Source: Diploptera punctata
Lineage: Eukaryota > Arthropoda > Insecta > Blattodea > Blaberidae
DNA length: 64,000 nt
Reading direction: 5' to 3'
NCBI GenBank assembly: GCA_030220185.1
Contig: JASPKZ010009950.1
Location: 53,321 to 117,320 of the forward strand
Shown: one piece after another, positions 23,165 to 33,823 of the stretch
How the letters are laid out: every line of letters begins with the position of its first letter
How positions within the stretch are numbered: the stretch's first letter is position 1
Position numbers and translations under genes: made by a program
The notes under the pieces: generated by a model
Databases searched by the model: none
The model's input: only the letters and a program-made list of their open reading frames with translations
Told to the model about the DNA's origin: nothing

Positions 23165-23295
23165 TTCGGTACAAAATCTTTGAGGTGTTCCTTATATCTT
23201 GTATTAAAGTTTCTGCTTGCCGTGCCTATATAAAACTTATTGCAATCTTTACATGCTAGTTTATAGATTTCCTTATTGTTAAATTTGCTGTGTTC
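23165..23295 (-). mobile_element. Penelope-like element fragment, GIY-YIG part
   Basis: The minus strand reads KEIYKLACKDCNKFYIGTAS, then RYKEHLKDF: the Y(x)L.C..C...YIG pattern of the GIY-YIG endonuclease that ends the single ORF of Penelope-like elements. It is too short to classify further. Confidence 0.65.
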
Positions 23296-23299
23296 TTAA

Positions 23300-24480
23300 T
23301 TAAGTAAAAATAAAACGTAGTTTTATTTGATTTTCATATTTATTATATAATTCAGTGACAGCTGTTTCGGTACACTGTACCTTCTTCAGACATGTTAACA
23401 AATTATGAATTGTGTTCCAACTGATCTAAGCAACAATACAACAATATTTATTTAAATGTTTTAATTTAACAAAGGGGATTCATTCAAATCAAGTTGAGAA
23501 TTTAACAGTTTTTTACTACTTTTAAACTTATTAATTTCTACAGCCTCCAAAAGATCTAACTTCTTACCCTTATCACAAATATGTAAAATTTCAAAATTTG
23601 GATCGAAACAATGATTAAATTGGAATAGGTGGTTAGCATAGTTTGAATTTTCTAAATTTCTGTTATATGCTCTCATGTGTTCCTTTATCCGAGATATAAA
23701 AGGTCTACCAGTTGTCCTATATAGACATTGTCACATGTGCCACACTTCAATTTATATACACCTGATAATTTTTTTTTGTTTTGGTTTTATTGTTTTTTAT
23801 TATATTTTGTAGACTTTTATTAGTTTTAAATGCCACATTAATGTTCAACTTTTTGAAGTGTTTAGATATTTTATTTGAAAGTGGGCCTATGTATGACATT
23901 ACGACATATTTCTTATTGTTTTCTTTGGGTACAGGAAAAACTTTGTTAATTGCTTTTTTTGTAATTAATCTTCTTAATTAAACATTTTATAATTTCAGGG
24001 TCGTATCCATATTAACAGCCAATGTTTAATAATATTCAATTCATTATTATATTCCAAGGGTGAAAGAGGGATATTTAAAAGTCTATGAATGTAACTATTA
24101 AAGGCTGTCATCTTATGAGTATATGGGTGAAGAGAAGAACTATGGATAGTGGTATCAGTATGAGATGGTTTGTGAAAGATACCAAACTCAAACTTATTAT
24201 CAATGTGTTTTATTGATAAATCCAAGAAATTTATACTATTATTTGTTTCTAATTCCATTGTGAAATTAATACTTCTGTGAATGTTATTAATAAAATTTAA
24301 AAAGGAATTCAATTGTCTTTTGGTTCCTGTGAAGCCTGCTATGACATCATCTACATACCGATACCAACATAGAACATTTCTAGCTAATACATTCTTATGT
24401 ATGGTTTGTTCTAAGTCATCCATGCTGTGTTCTTCTATGCCATTGTACATTATGTAGTTTAATTTGTTTTCGGTTTTATA
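23300..24480 (-). mobile_element. Penelope-like element, RT to GIY-YIG, minus strand, decayed
   Basis: 24450-23995 encodes the C-terminal half of the RT: WYRYVDDVIAGFTGT (the catalytic YVDD), NSINFLDLSIKH and KPSHTDTTIH. Near 23780-23690 the CDNVYIGQ block of a GIY-YIG domain is recognisable, and 23676-23461 holds MRAYNRNLENSNYANHLFQF and LDLLEAVEINKFKSS. At 23364-23389 the element's 3' end contains a hammerhead-like motif. Frameshifts separate the parts. The order RT then GIY-YIG is diagnostic of Penelope-like elements. It lies in intron 2 of gene 2. Confidence 0.8.
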
Positions 24481-24483
24481 AGC

Positions 24484-24795
24484 TATGTACGAGGATGGTA
24501 ACTCAAGCTATGCCAAACATATTATTAACGCTGGTCACCGAATGAATACAACAGAAAACACTTTCACGATAATTCACAAAGAAAACATTCCAGCAAAGAT
24601 AAACATATTTGAAGACCTTGAAATTATAAAAGAAATAAACAGCACCTTACATCTAAATGAGAACACACCCCAGTCGCACAACCCATTATACGAGATCGTC
24701 AAAAACAAGTCAGTTGCTGCTACAGACACGCTGAGTCTACATCGTAAAGGTGGGTTGTTGGATGTGATGTCCCACGTTGTAGATATATGATTGTA
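24484..24795 (+). mobile_element. Penelope-like element fragment, C-terminus, plus strand
   Basis: Frame 24485-24790 encodes YEDGNSSYAKHIINAGHRMN, FEDLEIIKEIN and LHLNENTPQSHNPLYEIV, the C-terminal end of Penelope ORFs. It abuts, in opposite orientation, the RT part of the minus-strand element. Confidence 0.75.
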
Positions 24796-24849
24796 ATAAT
24801 TTAGATCACTGTTATTTGCCACGGCACTGATGACTCCCTTCAGGGGAAT

Positions 24850-25970
24850 GAGGGAAAGTTTCTTACATAAACAAATAACGAAACTTTGTTAATAGTTAAA
24901 TTAAATGTTATTTTATTAAAGTTTTCACTTCTGTTTAGATGAATCTTGTAAATGATCAATAATTTTAAAATATCCCGGCTTAAATTAATAAATTTCACTT
25001 ATAGAAGATTATTACTTCATATATGTAATGGATGACTATTTCAAACGGTCAATCTTTCACTAACACTTTATTTTCACTTTATGGATTATTTATGTTCCAT
25101 ATGAATTAAATGTATACCACAATATTATTTTCGTTAACTTTGACACCACTTTGTTAATTAATATCAAGAAATGAACTATAATTCTCTTATTTCTTGATGA
25201 GCCCTTGTTTAACATGTCTGACTTCTTTCAAGTAGTGTAGCCATCTTGTTATTCTGGGAAAAATCCCATTTCATTTCTGTTATAATCTGGATGTTCTGAT
25301 TGGTCCAACTGAAAAGGAAGGAGTACTACTGGCTGATTCCCATCCAATTCGTCCAATCCCATTTATTTGTTTATAAAAAATACAAATTCAAATATTTCAA
25401 GTATTTTTACATATATTAAATCAGTTTGAAATACATCTAACTGTATTAACAGTTTATATTGACCAGTTTGAGTTTTTTATACACTTATAAAAAAATTGAA
25501 TTATCTAAATCAATCTTATTTCCATTCTTACTAGAAATAAATATAATTATATTTAAATATTAAAACCCTTATTATTATTATATGGGGATAAATATCCGAT
25601 TTTAATCGTCGTAAACAACAACAACAACTAGTAACATATACTCAACGTGCTTATGATGAAGTTATCTTCCGGACGGCCTCCATATAACATTTTAAATACA
25701 ATATTTTAACACGGTTGAGGACGACGGCACCTACCAAAAGGTACATATTTTAAGTTTTTATCTTATGACTATTCACCTCAAGGGGAATTTGATATGAATT
25801 GTATTAGTATTAATATAATTTAATATTAATCCATACCTTTCTTTTAACTTATTCAACTAGAAATAAAAACACATATTCCATTTAGTTTAGCGCTAGCAGC
25901 GCACGAAGCTAGTCCTGAATAAGATCGGTGATAAACAACATCCTTGTATTATACCTTTAGTAATTCCAGA
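24850..25970. other. Intron 2 of gene 2, nothing recognised
   Basis: Strongly AT-rich. No coding region or repeat was recognised. Confidence 0.4.
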
Positions 25971-25974
25971 ACCA

Positions 25975-26480
25975 TCTATCTATCTTCGGGTTTTTACAGC
26001 TGCTGCCGTCTTCCCGTGCCAAACCTCCAAAGCCTACAATCCTGGGCATCTTAAATGCTTTGCCCTCTTGCTTGCATTAATGTCTTCATGTTTTCCTTTC
26101 ATGTTAACTTCGGTCTCCCTCTCTTCCTTCTTCTGGTCGGATGTCATTGATATAGTTGCTTTGGCCATCGCTCATCTTCCATTCTTAAAACATGTCCTAA
26201 CCACTTTAATTCCTTCTCCTCAATTCTTTCAATTATGCTTTCTTCTGCTTCCATTATATTTGTAATTTCCTTATTTGTGACATGTTCTAATTTTGACTTT
26301 CTGGCACTTCTGCGTAAATAATCCATTTCTAGAGCTATTAGTCTATTGCTATAGTACTTATTGATTGTCCATACCTCACTTCCATACATTGCAAGAGATT
26401 CCACCAATGTTTTACCAATATATTTGTTGTGTCTTTCCAAATTCCAGAACCTGATGTAATATTTTTTACCATCCATACAT
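25975..26480 (-). mobile_element. RTE family 2, 3' end, minus strand
   Basis: 26144-26476 encodes YIGKTLVESLAMYGSEVWTI, ALEMDYLRRSARKSKLEHVT and LKWLGHVLRMEDERWPK; the end near 25975 is 'ATCTATCTATC'-like. It ends only about 35 bases before exon 3 of gene 2, so the retroposon sits in the region where the branch point and polypyrimidine tract must lie. Confidence 0.85.
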
Positions 26481-26515
26481 TTATTAAAGAAATAAACAAT
26501 TGCCTGATCTCACAG

Positions 26516-26801
26516 CTATGTTCTACTATATGGGGATGTTTGTAATATATCTGATGGGAACCCTGATCGACTGGAGAACCACGGCTACCATCAGTTGCGG
26601 AGTTCCAATTGTCGCTTCCCTGCTTACGTTGCTATTGCCAGAAACACCGCAGTATCTTCTCTCCAAAGGTCGGATCAAGGACGCAGAGAAATCACTTTGT
26701 TGGCTCAGAGGTTGGGTGAAACCCAGTCACGTGCAGGAGGAACTCGATCAACTCATTCTTCATCACGAAGAGTCGAACAGAATCAATTCTTTGCATCGAG
26801 G
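26516..26801 (+). CDS. Tret1-like: Tret1-like gene 2, coding exon 3 (helices 5-6 and central loop)
   Basis: Completes Thr196, then codes for residues 197-290 plus two bases of codon 291. Helix 5 covers about 199-212 and helix 6 about 219-236. The sugar-porter motif after helix 6 appears as PETPQYL (237-243), with Gln in place of the usual Arg of PE(S/T)PRWL. A basic, amphipathic central loop follows (SKGRIKDAEKSL, HVQEEL), with the usual spacing. The acceptor is CTCACAG (26509-26515) and the donor GG|GTAAG. The exon is one codon shorter than in gene 3. Confidence 0.93.
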
Positions 26802-26873
26802 GTAAGTGCAACCAGATAGACAGTACGAACAGTATTCGATTAAGACGAACTTAAATAGGCCAAATACCGGGTG

Positions 26874-28440
26874 TCAGAAACAAAATCTAAGTAACTAACG
26901 GTTATTCTATGCCACTAGTAAATATTTGATTAGAGGACAAGTGGCAGTTACCGTCATGTTGACCAATGTGATAACCACATTCCCGCTAGAGCCAATTGCC
27001 AACATGTTTACTCACATATAATAGGCTTCCGTCGCAGGAACAAAAATTAAGTAACTAACGGCTATTCTATGCTACTCGCTAGAGCCAATTGCCAACATGT
27101 TTACTCACATATAAGGGGCTTCTATCGCAGGAACAAAAATTAAGAAACTAACGGCTATTCTATGCTACTAGCTAGAGCCAATTGCCAACATGTTTACTCA
27201 CATATAAGGGGCTCCTATAGCAGGAACAAAAATTAAGTAACTAACGGCTATTCTATGCTACTCGCTAGAGCCAATTGCCAACATGTTTACTCACATATAA
27301 GGGGCTTCTATCGCAGGAACAAAAATTAAGTAACTAACGGCTATTCTATGCTACTCGCTAGAGCCAATTGCCAACATGTTTACTCACATATAAGGGGCTT
27401 CTATCGCAGGACAATAATTAAGTAACTAACGACTATTCTATGCTACTCGCTAGAGCCAATTGCCAACATGTTTACTCACATATAAGGGGCTTCTATCGCA
27501 GGAACAAAAATTAAGTAACTAACGGCTATTCTATGCTACTCGCTAGAGCCAATTGCCAACATGTTTACTCACACATAAGGGGCTTCTATCGCAGGAACAA
27601 AAATTAAGTAACTAACGGCTATTCTATGCTACTCACTAGAGCTAATTGCCAACATGTTTACTCACATATAAGGGGCTTCTATCGCAGGAACAAAAATTAA
27701 GTAATTAACGGCTATTCTATGCTACTCGCTAGAGCCAATTGCCAACATGTTTACTCACGTATAAGGGGCTTCTATCGCAGGAACAAAAATTAAGTAACTA
27801 ACGGCTATTCTATGCTACTCGCTAGAGCCAATTGTCAACATGTTTACTCACATATAAGGGGCTTCTATCGCAGGAACAAAAATTAAGTAACTAACGGCTA
27901 TTCTATGCTACTCGCTAGAGCCAATTGCCAACATATTTACTCACGTATAAGGGGTTTCTATCGCAGGAACAAAAATTAGGTAACTAACGGCTATTCTATG
28001 CTACTCGCTAGAGCCAATTGCCAACATGTTTACTCACGTATACGGGGCTTCTATCGCAGGAACAAAAATTAAGTAACTAACGGCTATTCTATGCTACTCG
28101 CTAGAGCCAATTGCCAACATGTTACTCACATATAAGGGACTTCTATCGCAGGAACAAAAATTAAGTAACTAACGGCTATTCTATGCTACTCGCTAGAGCC
28201 AATTGCCAACATGTTTACTCACATATAAGGGGCTTCTATCGCAGGAACAAAAATTAAGTAACTAACGGCTATTCTATGCTACTCACTAGAGCCAATTGCC
28301 AACATGTTTACTCACATATAAGGGGCTTCTATCGCAGGAACAAAAATTAAGTAACTAACGGCTATTCTATGCTACTCGCTAGAGCCAATTGTCAACATGT
28401 TTACTCATATATAAGAGGATTCAATCGCAGGAGTCCGCCT
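26874..28440 (+). repeat. 93-bp minisatellite array, about 16 units
   Basis: The unit contains 'CTCGCTAGAGCCAATTGCCA', 'ACATGTTTACTCACATATAA', 'GGGGCTTCTATCGCAGGAAC', 'AAAAATTAAGTAACTAACGG' and 'CTATTCTATGCTA'. Marker spacing is 92-94 bases (for example 27077, 27171, 27264, 27357). The first unit and the last two are the most divergent, as expected for exchange acting mainly on the centre. The array lies in intron 3 of gene 2. A related single unit occurs at 45255-45330 on the minus strand. Confidence 0.97.
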
Positions 28441-28620
28441 ACGTTAGTAGGTAACTTGAGGTAAGAAAATTGGCAAGTTAGTGTTATTTTGAGGCAAGTT
28501 AGGATGAGAAAATGGGCGAATTAGTACACCAAATTAGATTAGCATTAACTTGTTTGTTAGCGAGTTTTTGTGGTAAGTTGGCTACACTCTCTGACAAATG
28601 ACTCACATATTTTACATTGT
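28440..28620 (+). repeat. Interspersed sequence flanking the minisatellite, related to 44930-45330 and 46030-46100
   Basis: Immediately after the array, 'CGCAGGAGTCCGCCTACGTT' and 'GATGAGAAAATGGGCGAATT' have inverted relatives at 45230-45290 and 44960-45000. 'AACTTGTTTGTTAGCGAGTT' has an inverted relative at 46045-46085. So the array arose inside an older dispersed repeat. Confidence 0.65.
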
Positions 28621-28709
28621 AAATATGGTGATTTCAGGTTACTTTTAGTTCATCTTCTCACTTCATTTTAAGGCATTTCTCACTTTTTCTTTTTGGAAAC
28701 ATCAATTCA

Positions 28710-29044
28710 TCCATAGTAATTCTGCCCGAGGGCAAGTCCTTAACTGCAATCATAGCATTTTCATGCTATGCTTGCAGCTTTACTACGGAATTGTAAGTGT
28801 GGTAGCTTCCCGTTGTTTTCCACACCGGTGAAGGATGATGATGATAATAATGATAAGGATGATGATGATGGCCATATGATTTCGGGGACCGTTTGGGCCT
28901 TAAAGTTTTCCTGACATTTGGCTTACAGGTGAGGAAAAATCCCGATAAAAACCTCACCCAGAAAAACTGTCCCGACCGGGGATCGAACCCGGGCCCGCTG
29001 CTTGACGAGGCAGCACGCTACCTCGAGACCACTGCGGTGGACAA
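28710..29044 (-). mobile_element. tRNA-derived SINE, head A with tail 2, minus strand
   Basis: The head at 28975-29044 (inverted 'GTCCACCGCAGTGGTCTCGA', B box GGGTTCGATCCCC) is joined to the conserved body. Tail 2 is marked by 'CACACCGGTGAAGGATGATG' and 'GCATAGCATGAAAATGCTAT' (as inverted), different from the tail of 17688. It lies in intron 3 of gene 2. Confidence 0.85.
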
Positions 29045-29164
29045 AAGATCAATATAAGCCTATATATTTATCTAAGGTAGTTATCCACATACTGCAACAA
29101 TAAATTGCATTTTTCCGATATTTTTTATATGAATTTATGTAGGTGGCACAGTGGCATGGAATCT

Positions 29165-29695
29165 CCTAACTAACTCATTTACACTATCGAACCCATAGGT
29201 TCATGACCGCGATGACATAAACTATCCATACGTCCCTTACCTGGGCTAATGTTTTCCAATCATCCCTGTATAATTACTTCCTCTAAATCTGGTTAATGTT
29301 ATTTTCCCGCCTCAATTTTGGTCTGCTCACTAGTCGCTTTCCTTCTGGTTTCTCTATCAGTTCCTATGTCCCTATTTCATTTCTCATTCGTGCCACGTGT
29401 CCTGCCCATCGGAGTCTATGAGATTAACTGTTCTTATTGTATCTGGTTTCTCATAAAGATCATGTAGCTCACTCACTGTTATGTAGTCTTCTCCATTCGT
29501 CTGTCTATATATCTCTCTTTGGTCCAAAAATGTTGCTAAGAACTTTATTCTCAAATGTTCGTAATATTTTCTCCCTCTTAAAGCAACACTCTAGGTTTTA
29601 CATCCATATAATATGACTAGGAGAATAACATTTTTATTATTTTCAGTTTTTTAAAAGAAGTAGTGACGACTGAAGTCCCTGTAATGCATAGAATG
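29165..29695 (-). mobile_element. RTE family 1, 3' end, minus strand
   Basis: The order of blocks matches 1505-2040: the 'CACTATCGAACCCATAGG' 3' end, 'TGGTCTGCTCACTAGTCGC'-like (GRP motif), 'GCCACGTGTCCTGCCCATC', 'TCTTTGGTCCAAAAATG'. It is strongly decayed. Confidence 0.8.
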
Positions 29696-29989
29696 TTCAG
29701 GTCATTAATTAATACGACCCCAACGACCTGAATCCCCCTACACAAAATTCTCATGAAAACTGTAGTATATAATCAACTTCTGATGATGGAGCAATAAGTT
29801 CCGAAAGGCCTACAATATTTTAATGTAACTTTAATATGTTAAGGACTACTGACATCCCAGGTACAAGTTTTCCTATTTTAACGAATAACTCATACTTTAG
29901 GGCGAAATGGAAGAATAGCGATCGCATTAACATTGATTCCAATAACCGTAACATGTTTCGTAAAAAGGAATTTTAAAAGATAAGAAGTG

Positions 29990-30490
29990 TTTACTTACTT
30001 ACTCTTACTTACTCACTGGCACTATCGAACCCGTAGGTTCATGGCCGCGCGGACAAAAGCTCTGCATACATCCCTATCCTCAGCTAATGCTTTCCAATCA
30101 TTCTCTGTATAATCTACTTTCCTCAAATCATAGTTAATGTTACTCTCCCATCTCATTCTTGGTCTACCAACTGGGCGTTTTCCCTCTGTCTTTCCTACAA
30201 GATGCTTCCATGCAAGTCTTTCATTTCCCATACGTGCAACATGTCCTGCCCATCGCAGTCTACGAGACTTAACTGTTCTTATTATAACTGGCTTCCTATA
30301 AAGACCATGTTGTTCATTGTTATGTAGTCTTCTCCATTCACCTGTCTGTTCATCTCTCTTTGGTCCAAAAATTTTCCTAAGTACTTTATTCTCAAATACT
30401 TGTAATCTTCTTTCCTCCCTTAAAGTAAGAATCCATGTTTCGCACCCATATAATATAACTGGTAGAATAATAGTTTTATATGTTTTCAGT
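29990..30490 (-). mobile_element. RTE family 1, 3' end, minus strand
   Basis: 30022-30231 encodes MGNERLAWKHLVGKTEGKRP and GRPRMRWESNINYDLRKVDY, as in the copies at 1524-1733 and 14069-14296. The (GTAA)n-type tail is at 29990-30015 (as TTAC on this strand). It is well preserved, hence a younger copy. Confidence 0.85.
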
Positions 30491-30636
30491 TTATTTGTTT
30501 ACTGTTCTATTACTTACTTAGGTACACATAAAAATACAAATATACTATCAATTAACTTGAAAATAAATTGCATTCTAATACCTGGGTTTATCGGAGTTCC
30601 CCGACACTTCGATAATTCCGATCACCTTATTGAAAG

Positions 30637-30971
30637 CGTCCACGGCTGTGGTCTCGAGGTAGCGCGCTGCCTTGTCACGCAGCGGGCCCGGGTTCGATTC
30701 CCGGTCGGGACAGGCTCCTGGGTGAGAATTTTTAGGGGTTTTTCCTCATCTGTATGACAAATCTCAAGAAGCTTAGGGCCCAACGGTCCCCGAAAATCAT
30801 CCGACCATCATCATCATCCTTATCATTATCATCATCATCCTTCACCGGTATGGAAAGCAACGGGAAGCTACCACACTTATAATTCACTATAAATCTGCAA
30901 AGCATAACATGAAAATTATATGATTGCAGTGAAAGACCTGCCCTCGGGCAGAATTACCATGGTTGTATGGA
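30637..30971 (+). mobile_element. tRNA-derived SINE, head A with tail 2
   Basis: 335 bases flanked by the 10-base duplication TTATTGAAAG (30627-30636 and 30972-30981). The head carries 'GTGGTCTCGAGGTAGCGCGC' and B box 'GGGTTCGATTCCC'. Tail 2 has 'CACCGGTATGGAAAGCAACG' and 'GCATAACATGAAAATTATAT'. It is inserted in the large dispersed repeat. Confidence 0.9.
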
Positions 30972-31255
30972 TTATTGAAAGCTAAAAAAGAGCTCAAATA
31001 CATAAAAATGCAAAAGTTATTGTCTCTGCGAACAAAATATCACACACGTATTTTTTTGTTGTCATATCCACTGTATTTCGTATAAACCTTCTAAACACGA
31101 AGTCCACATGTACCACAATTTGCTGTCCCGACCTACATCGCAACCGGTGTCTTTCATCAGGTGCTTAATCGAATTGTTTAAACGTTAATAATAAAAATAA
31201 AAAATATTCGATGAATGCTATGACACTTCTACCACTCGGGGGTAATTGCGATCAG

Positions 31256-31995
31256 TATTTAATTAGGACTAAAAGTAAATATCAATAAAACTAAATATAT
31301 GGTCATACGTAGAAATTCATTATATAATGGAAATGGACAGCTAATGACAAATGAGGGAAATTTTGAGGAAGTGGCTGAATTCAAATACCAAGGAACAATA
31401 ATCACAAATAGGAATGAGATGCACAAAGAAATTAAACATAGGCTCAATTCTGGAAATGCGTGCTATTATGCATTGCAGAGACTCTTGATGTACCAACTCC
31501 TTTCAAAAACGTTAAACTGAAAATATATAAAACTATTATTCTACCAATTATATTATATGGGTGCGAAATATGGACTCTTACTTTAAGGGAGGAAAGGAGA
31601 TTACAAGTATTTGAGAATAAAGTTCTTAGGAAAATTTTTTGGACCAAAGAGAGATGAACAGACAGGTGAATGCAGAAGACTACATAACAATGAACTACAT
31701 GGTCTTTATAGGAAGCCAGATATAATAAGAACAGTTAAGTCTCGTAGACTGCGATGGGCAGGACATGTTGCACGTATGGGGAATGAAAGACTTGCATGGA
31801 AGCTTCTTGTAGGAAAGCCAGAGGGAAAACGCCCAGTTGGTAGAGGTGGGAGAATAACATTAACTATGATCTGAGGGAAGTAGATTATACAGGGAATGAT
31901 TGGAAAGCATTAGCTCATGATAGGGATGTATGGAGAGCTTATGTCCGCGTGGCCATGAACCTACGGGTTCGATAGTGCCAGTGAGTAAGTAATTT
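31256..31995 (+). mobile_element. RTE family 1, 3' half, plus strand
   Basis: Starts in 'GLKVNINKTKYMVIRRNSLYN' and runs through EFKYQGTIITNRNEMHKEIK, LPIILYGCEIWTLTLREERR, RRLRWAGHVARMGNERLAWK and KLLVGKPEGKRPVGR to 'CAGTGAGTAAGTAA' at its 3' end. It has frameshifts near 31500, 31640 and 31845. It is inserted into the large dispersed repeat in intron 3. Confidence 0.85.
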
Positions 31996-32234
31996 ACTCC
32001 AATGTGGCATGTTGGAATTAATTTGGCACCATTTCGTATTGGAGTTATATGTTGAAACTGTAAGTAATTATTTCATAATAATATTCACCCTGTTATCAGA
32101 GTCTGAAAAACTGATAAATTTTATTAATGAATATCTAACTTACCTGGCTTAAATCAGGTTAACTTCCTTACAAGAAAATAATACAAAACACAATATATCC
32201 ATCACATATGTTGCTCAACTAGCATTGACATTAT

Positions 32235-33075
32235 ACAGAGTGTCCACAAATTTCTGCTACCAAAACAATGTAACTTAGCTCGAAAACTATTTGACATAGA
32301 GGCATGCGGTTTTTTCCAACGCATTCTACATCTCTCAAAGTTTTGTTTACATTTTTTGCAGATTGTGATTTAAATGGCAATGACGACACCACAGGAAAAG
32401 GCTCAATGTGCATGGTCGTGTGCTGAGTCTGGAAAAATCACCAGTAACTGTTCAGCTACATTTCTGCCGGCAATATGGAAGAGATCCTCCATCAAAATCA
32501 GCCATAATTTGATGGACCGAGAAATTTCTAGCGACTGGCACTGTAATGGACTTACCACAGAGTGGACGACCAGGTGTGAGCCAAGAAACTATCGACAATG
32601 GGCAACTTGCATTTCAACTCAGATCTCAAAAAACGGTTCGTCGTGCTTCACGGGAACTGCATTTACCAAATTCATAAAGTCCTCCATAAGCGGTTGCAAA
32701 TTACGCAAGCGTCGCTGCCAACTGACTTCCCTCGGCGTGCGGAATTTGCTGATTCCATGCTGAACGCAATTGACGAAGGCAATGAGTACCTGCAGAGGGT
32801 GATGTTCTCTGATGAAACTAATTTCTTTCTGTCTAGTCACGTTAACCGCCGTAACATTCGGATATGGGGTACTGGTGATTTACCAGACTCAGCATACAAC
32901 CATACACATTGGGTATTTTCCTGTGGTGTCGTCATTGTCATTTAAATAACAATCTGCAACAAATGTAAACAAAACTTTGAGAGATGTAGAATATGTTGCA
33001 AAAAACCGCATGTCTCTATCTGAAATAGTTTACGAGTTAACTTACACTGTTTTGGTAGCAGGGCTTTCCAGATTG
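32235..33075 (+). mobile_element. Mariner-like DNA transposon, internally deleted
   Basis: Terminal inverted repeats of about 130 bases: the left TCTGCTACCAAAACAATGTA... is matched, inverted, by ...TACACTGTTTTGGTAGCA on the right, continuing to the shared GCAGATTGT and ATTTAAAT blocks. TA lies on both sides (32233-32234, 33076-33077). The inside gives the start MAMTTPQEKAQCAWSCAESG (helix-turn-helix region, 32374 on) and later FSDETNFFLSSHVNRRNIRI (32808-32870), which holds a catalytic Asp region of mariner-type transposases. It then jumps to the end of the element, so the C-terminal part is deleted. Frameshifts are present. Non-autonomous. Confidence 0.85.
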
Positions 33076-33266
33076 TACGTAATGCTTGAAACACTTCGCA
33101 GAAGATGCCGGCAATGTGCAGATCGCGGCTGTAATAGTAGTTTCTGAATAAAATTGTGATCGAAATTACCTCCATGATCGAAATTTCCCTAATTTATCTT
33201 ATATCATTCTTCACATTGGCTCCCATTGATTGGTTAATTGTATGAAATGTTATTTTGAATTTTCAG

Positions 33267-33794
33267 AAAACCAAAAGAAACCAAATCGTCAGGTGTTCCT
33301 ACCCAAGAACAAAATCTGCTGTTGAATCAAGTTTCAGAAGTTGGACAAGAAAGTGTATTCAAGAGAACAATGAACAACTTTTTGGAACTTTTTAAACCTC
33401 ACACTCTGAGGCCACTCGTATTGATAATACCATACTTCATCTCCAGTAATCTCACTGGCATAACTTCCATCAGACCTTACATGATCCACGTGTTCACAGA
33501 ATTCAAGCAAGCTGTAGACCCTAAGTGGGAAACTGTGTTGATATCCATTTCAGGGGTAGTGGGAAGCATCTTGTTGATATTCACTGTTAGATTTGTTGGC
33601 AAGAGAAGAATGAGCCTCATCTTCACGGCTGTAAGCGCCGCCATGAGTCTCTCGCTGGGAACATATGCTTTCTTCCTGACGGATAAATCTCCAGAGTCCT
33701 GGATTCCTGTCATTTTTTTCATCGTTCTCGATTTTTCCACAACTATAATTGGTCAACTGCCTTGGATGTTTGTCAGCGAAATTTTTCCATTCAG
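33267..33794 (+). CDS. Tret1-like: Tret1-like gene 2, coding exon 4 (helices 7-10)
   Basis: Completes Gly291, codes for residues 292-466 and two bases of codon 467. A variable hydrophilic stretch (292-328) precedes the conserved L-x-PHTLRPL block (331-341), then helix 7 (about 342-372). Where SLC2/Tret1 proteins have QQxSGxN, this protein reads SNLTGIT (351-357), followed by SIRPYM. Helix 8 is at about 378-398. The loop 8-9 signature is GKRR, helix 9 about 404-424, helix 10 about 435-460, and the exon ends IGQLPWMFVSEIFPF before CAG|GTAATG. The exon has the same length (528 nt) as exon 4 of gene 3. Confidence 0.93.
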
Positions 33795-33823
33795 GTAATG
33801 TTCATTCTTTATATTTAAATATA

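Larger units (their letters stand above)
30491..33190 (-). repeat. Large dispersed repeat (inverted partner at 39275-40760), carrying three insertions
   Basis: Segments 30491-30636, 30982-31255, 31996-32234 and 33076-33190 are, in inverted order, collinear with 39275-40760. Shared landmarks include 'ATCATGGAGGTAATT', 'GTCAATGCTAGTTGAGC', 'AACAGGGTGAATATTA', 'ATAATGATATGTGTGATTT' and 'AATAAGGTGATCGGAAT'. The breaks are exactly where a SINE, an RTE and a mariner relic sit. I do not recognise a class; no reading frame is shared. The right end lies 76 bases before exon 4 of gene 2. Confidence 0.7.

Noticed and set aside
24824..24866. Hammerhead ribozyme at CTGATGA ... GAAA
   Set aside because: Both core boxes are present, but the bases between them do not form a helix II ending next to GAAA (CTCC would need GGAG; GAGG is present), so I do not claim it.
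26985..28440. Possible CRISPR array
   Set aside because: Units are contiguous at 93 bp with no unique spacers, in an intron of an animal gene; a minisatellite explains it.
32374..32763. 129-aa frame as a host gene
   Set aside because: It sits between inverted repeats and reads as a frameshifted mariner-type transposase start; not a host gene.
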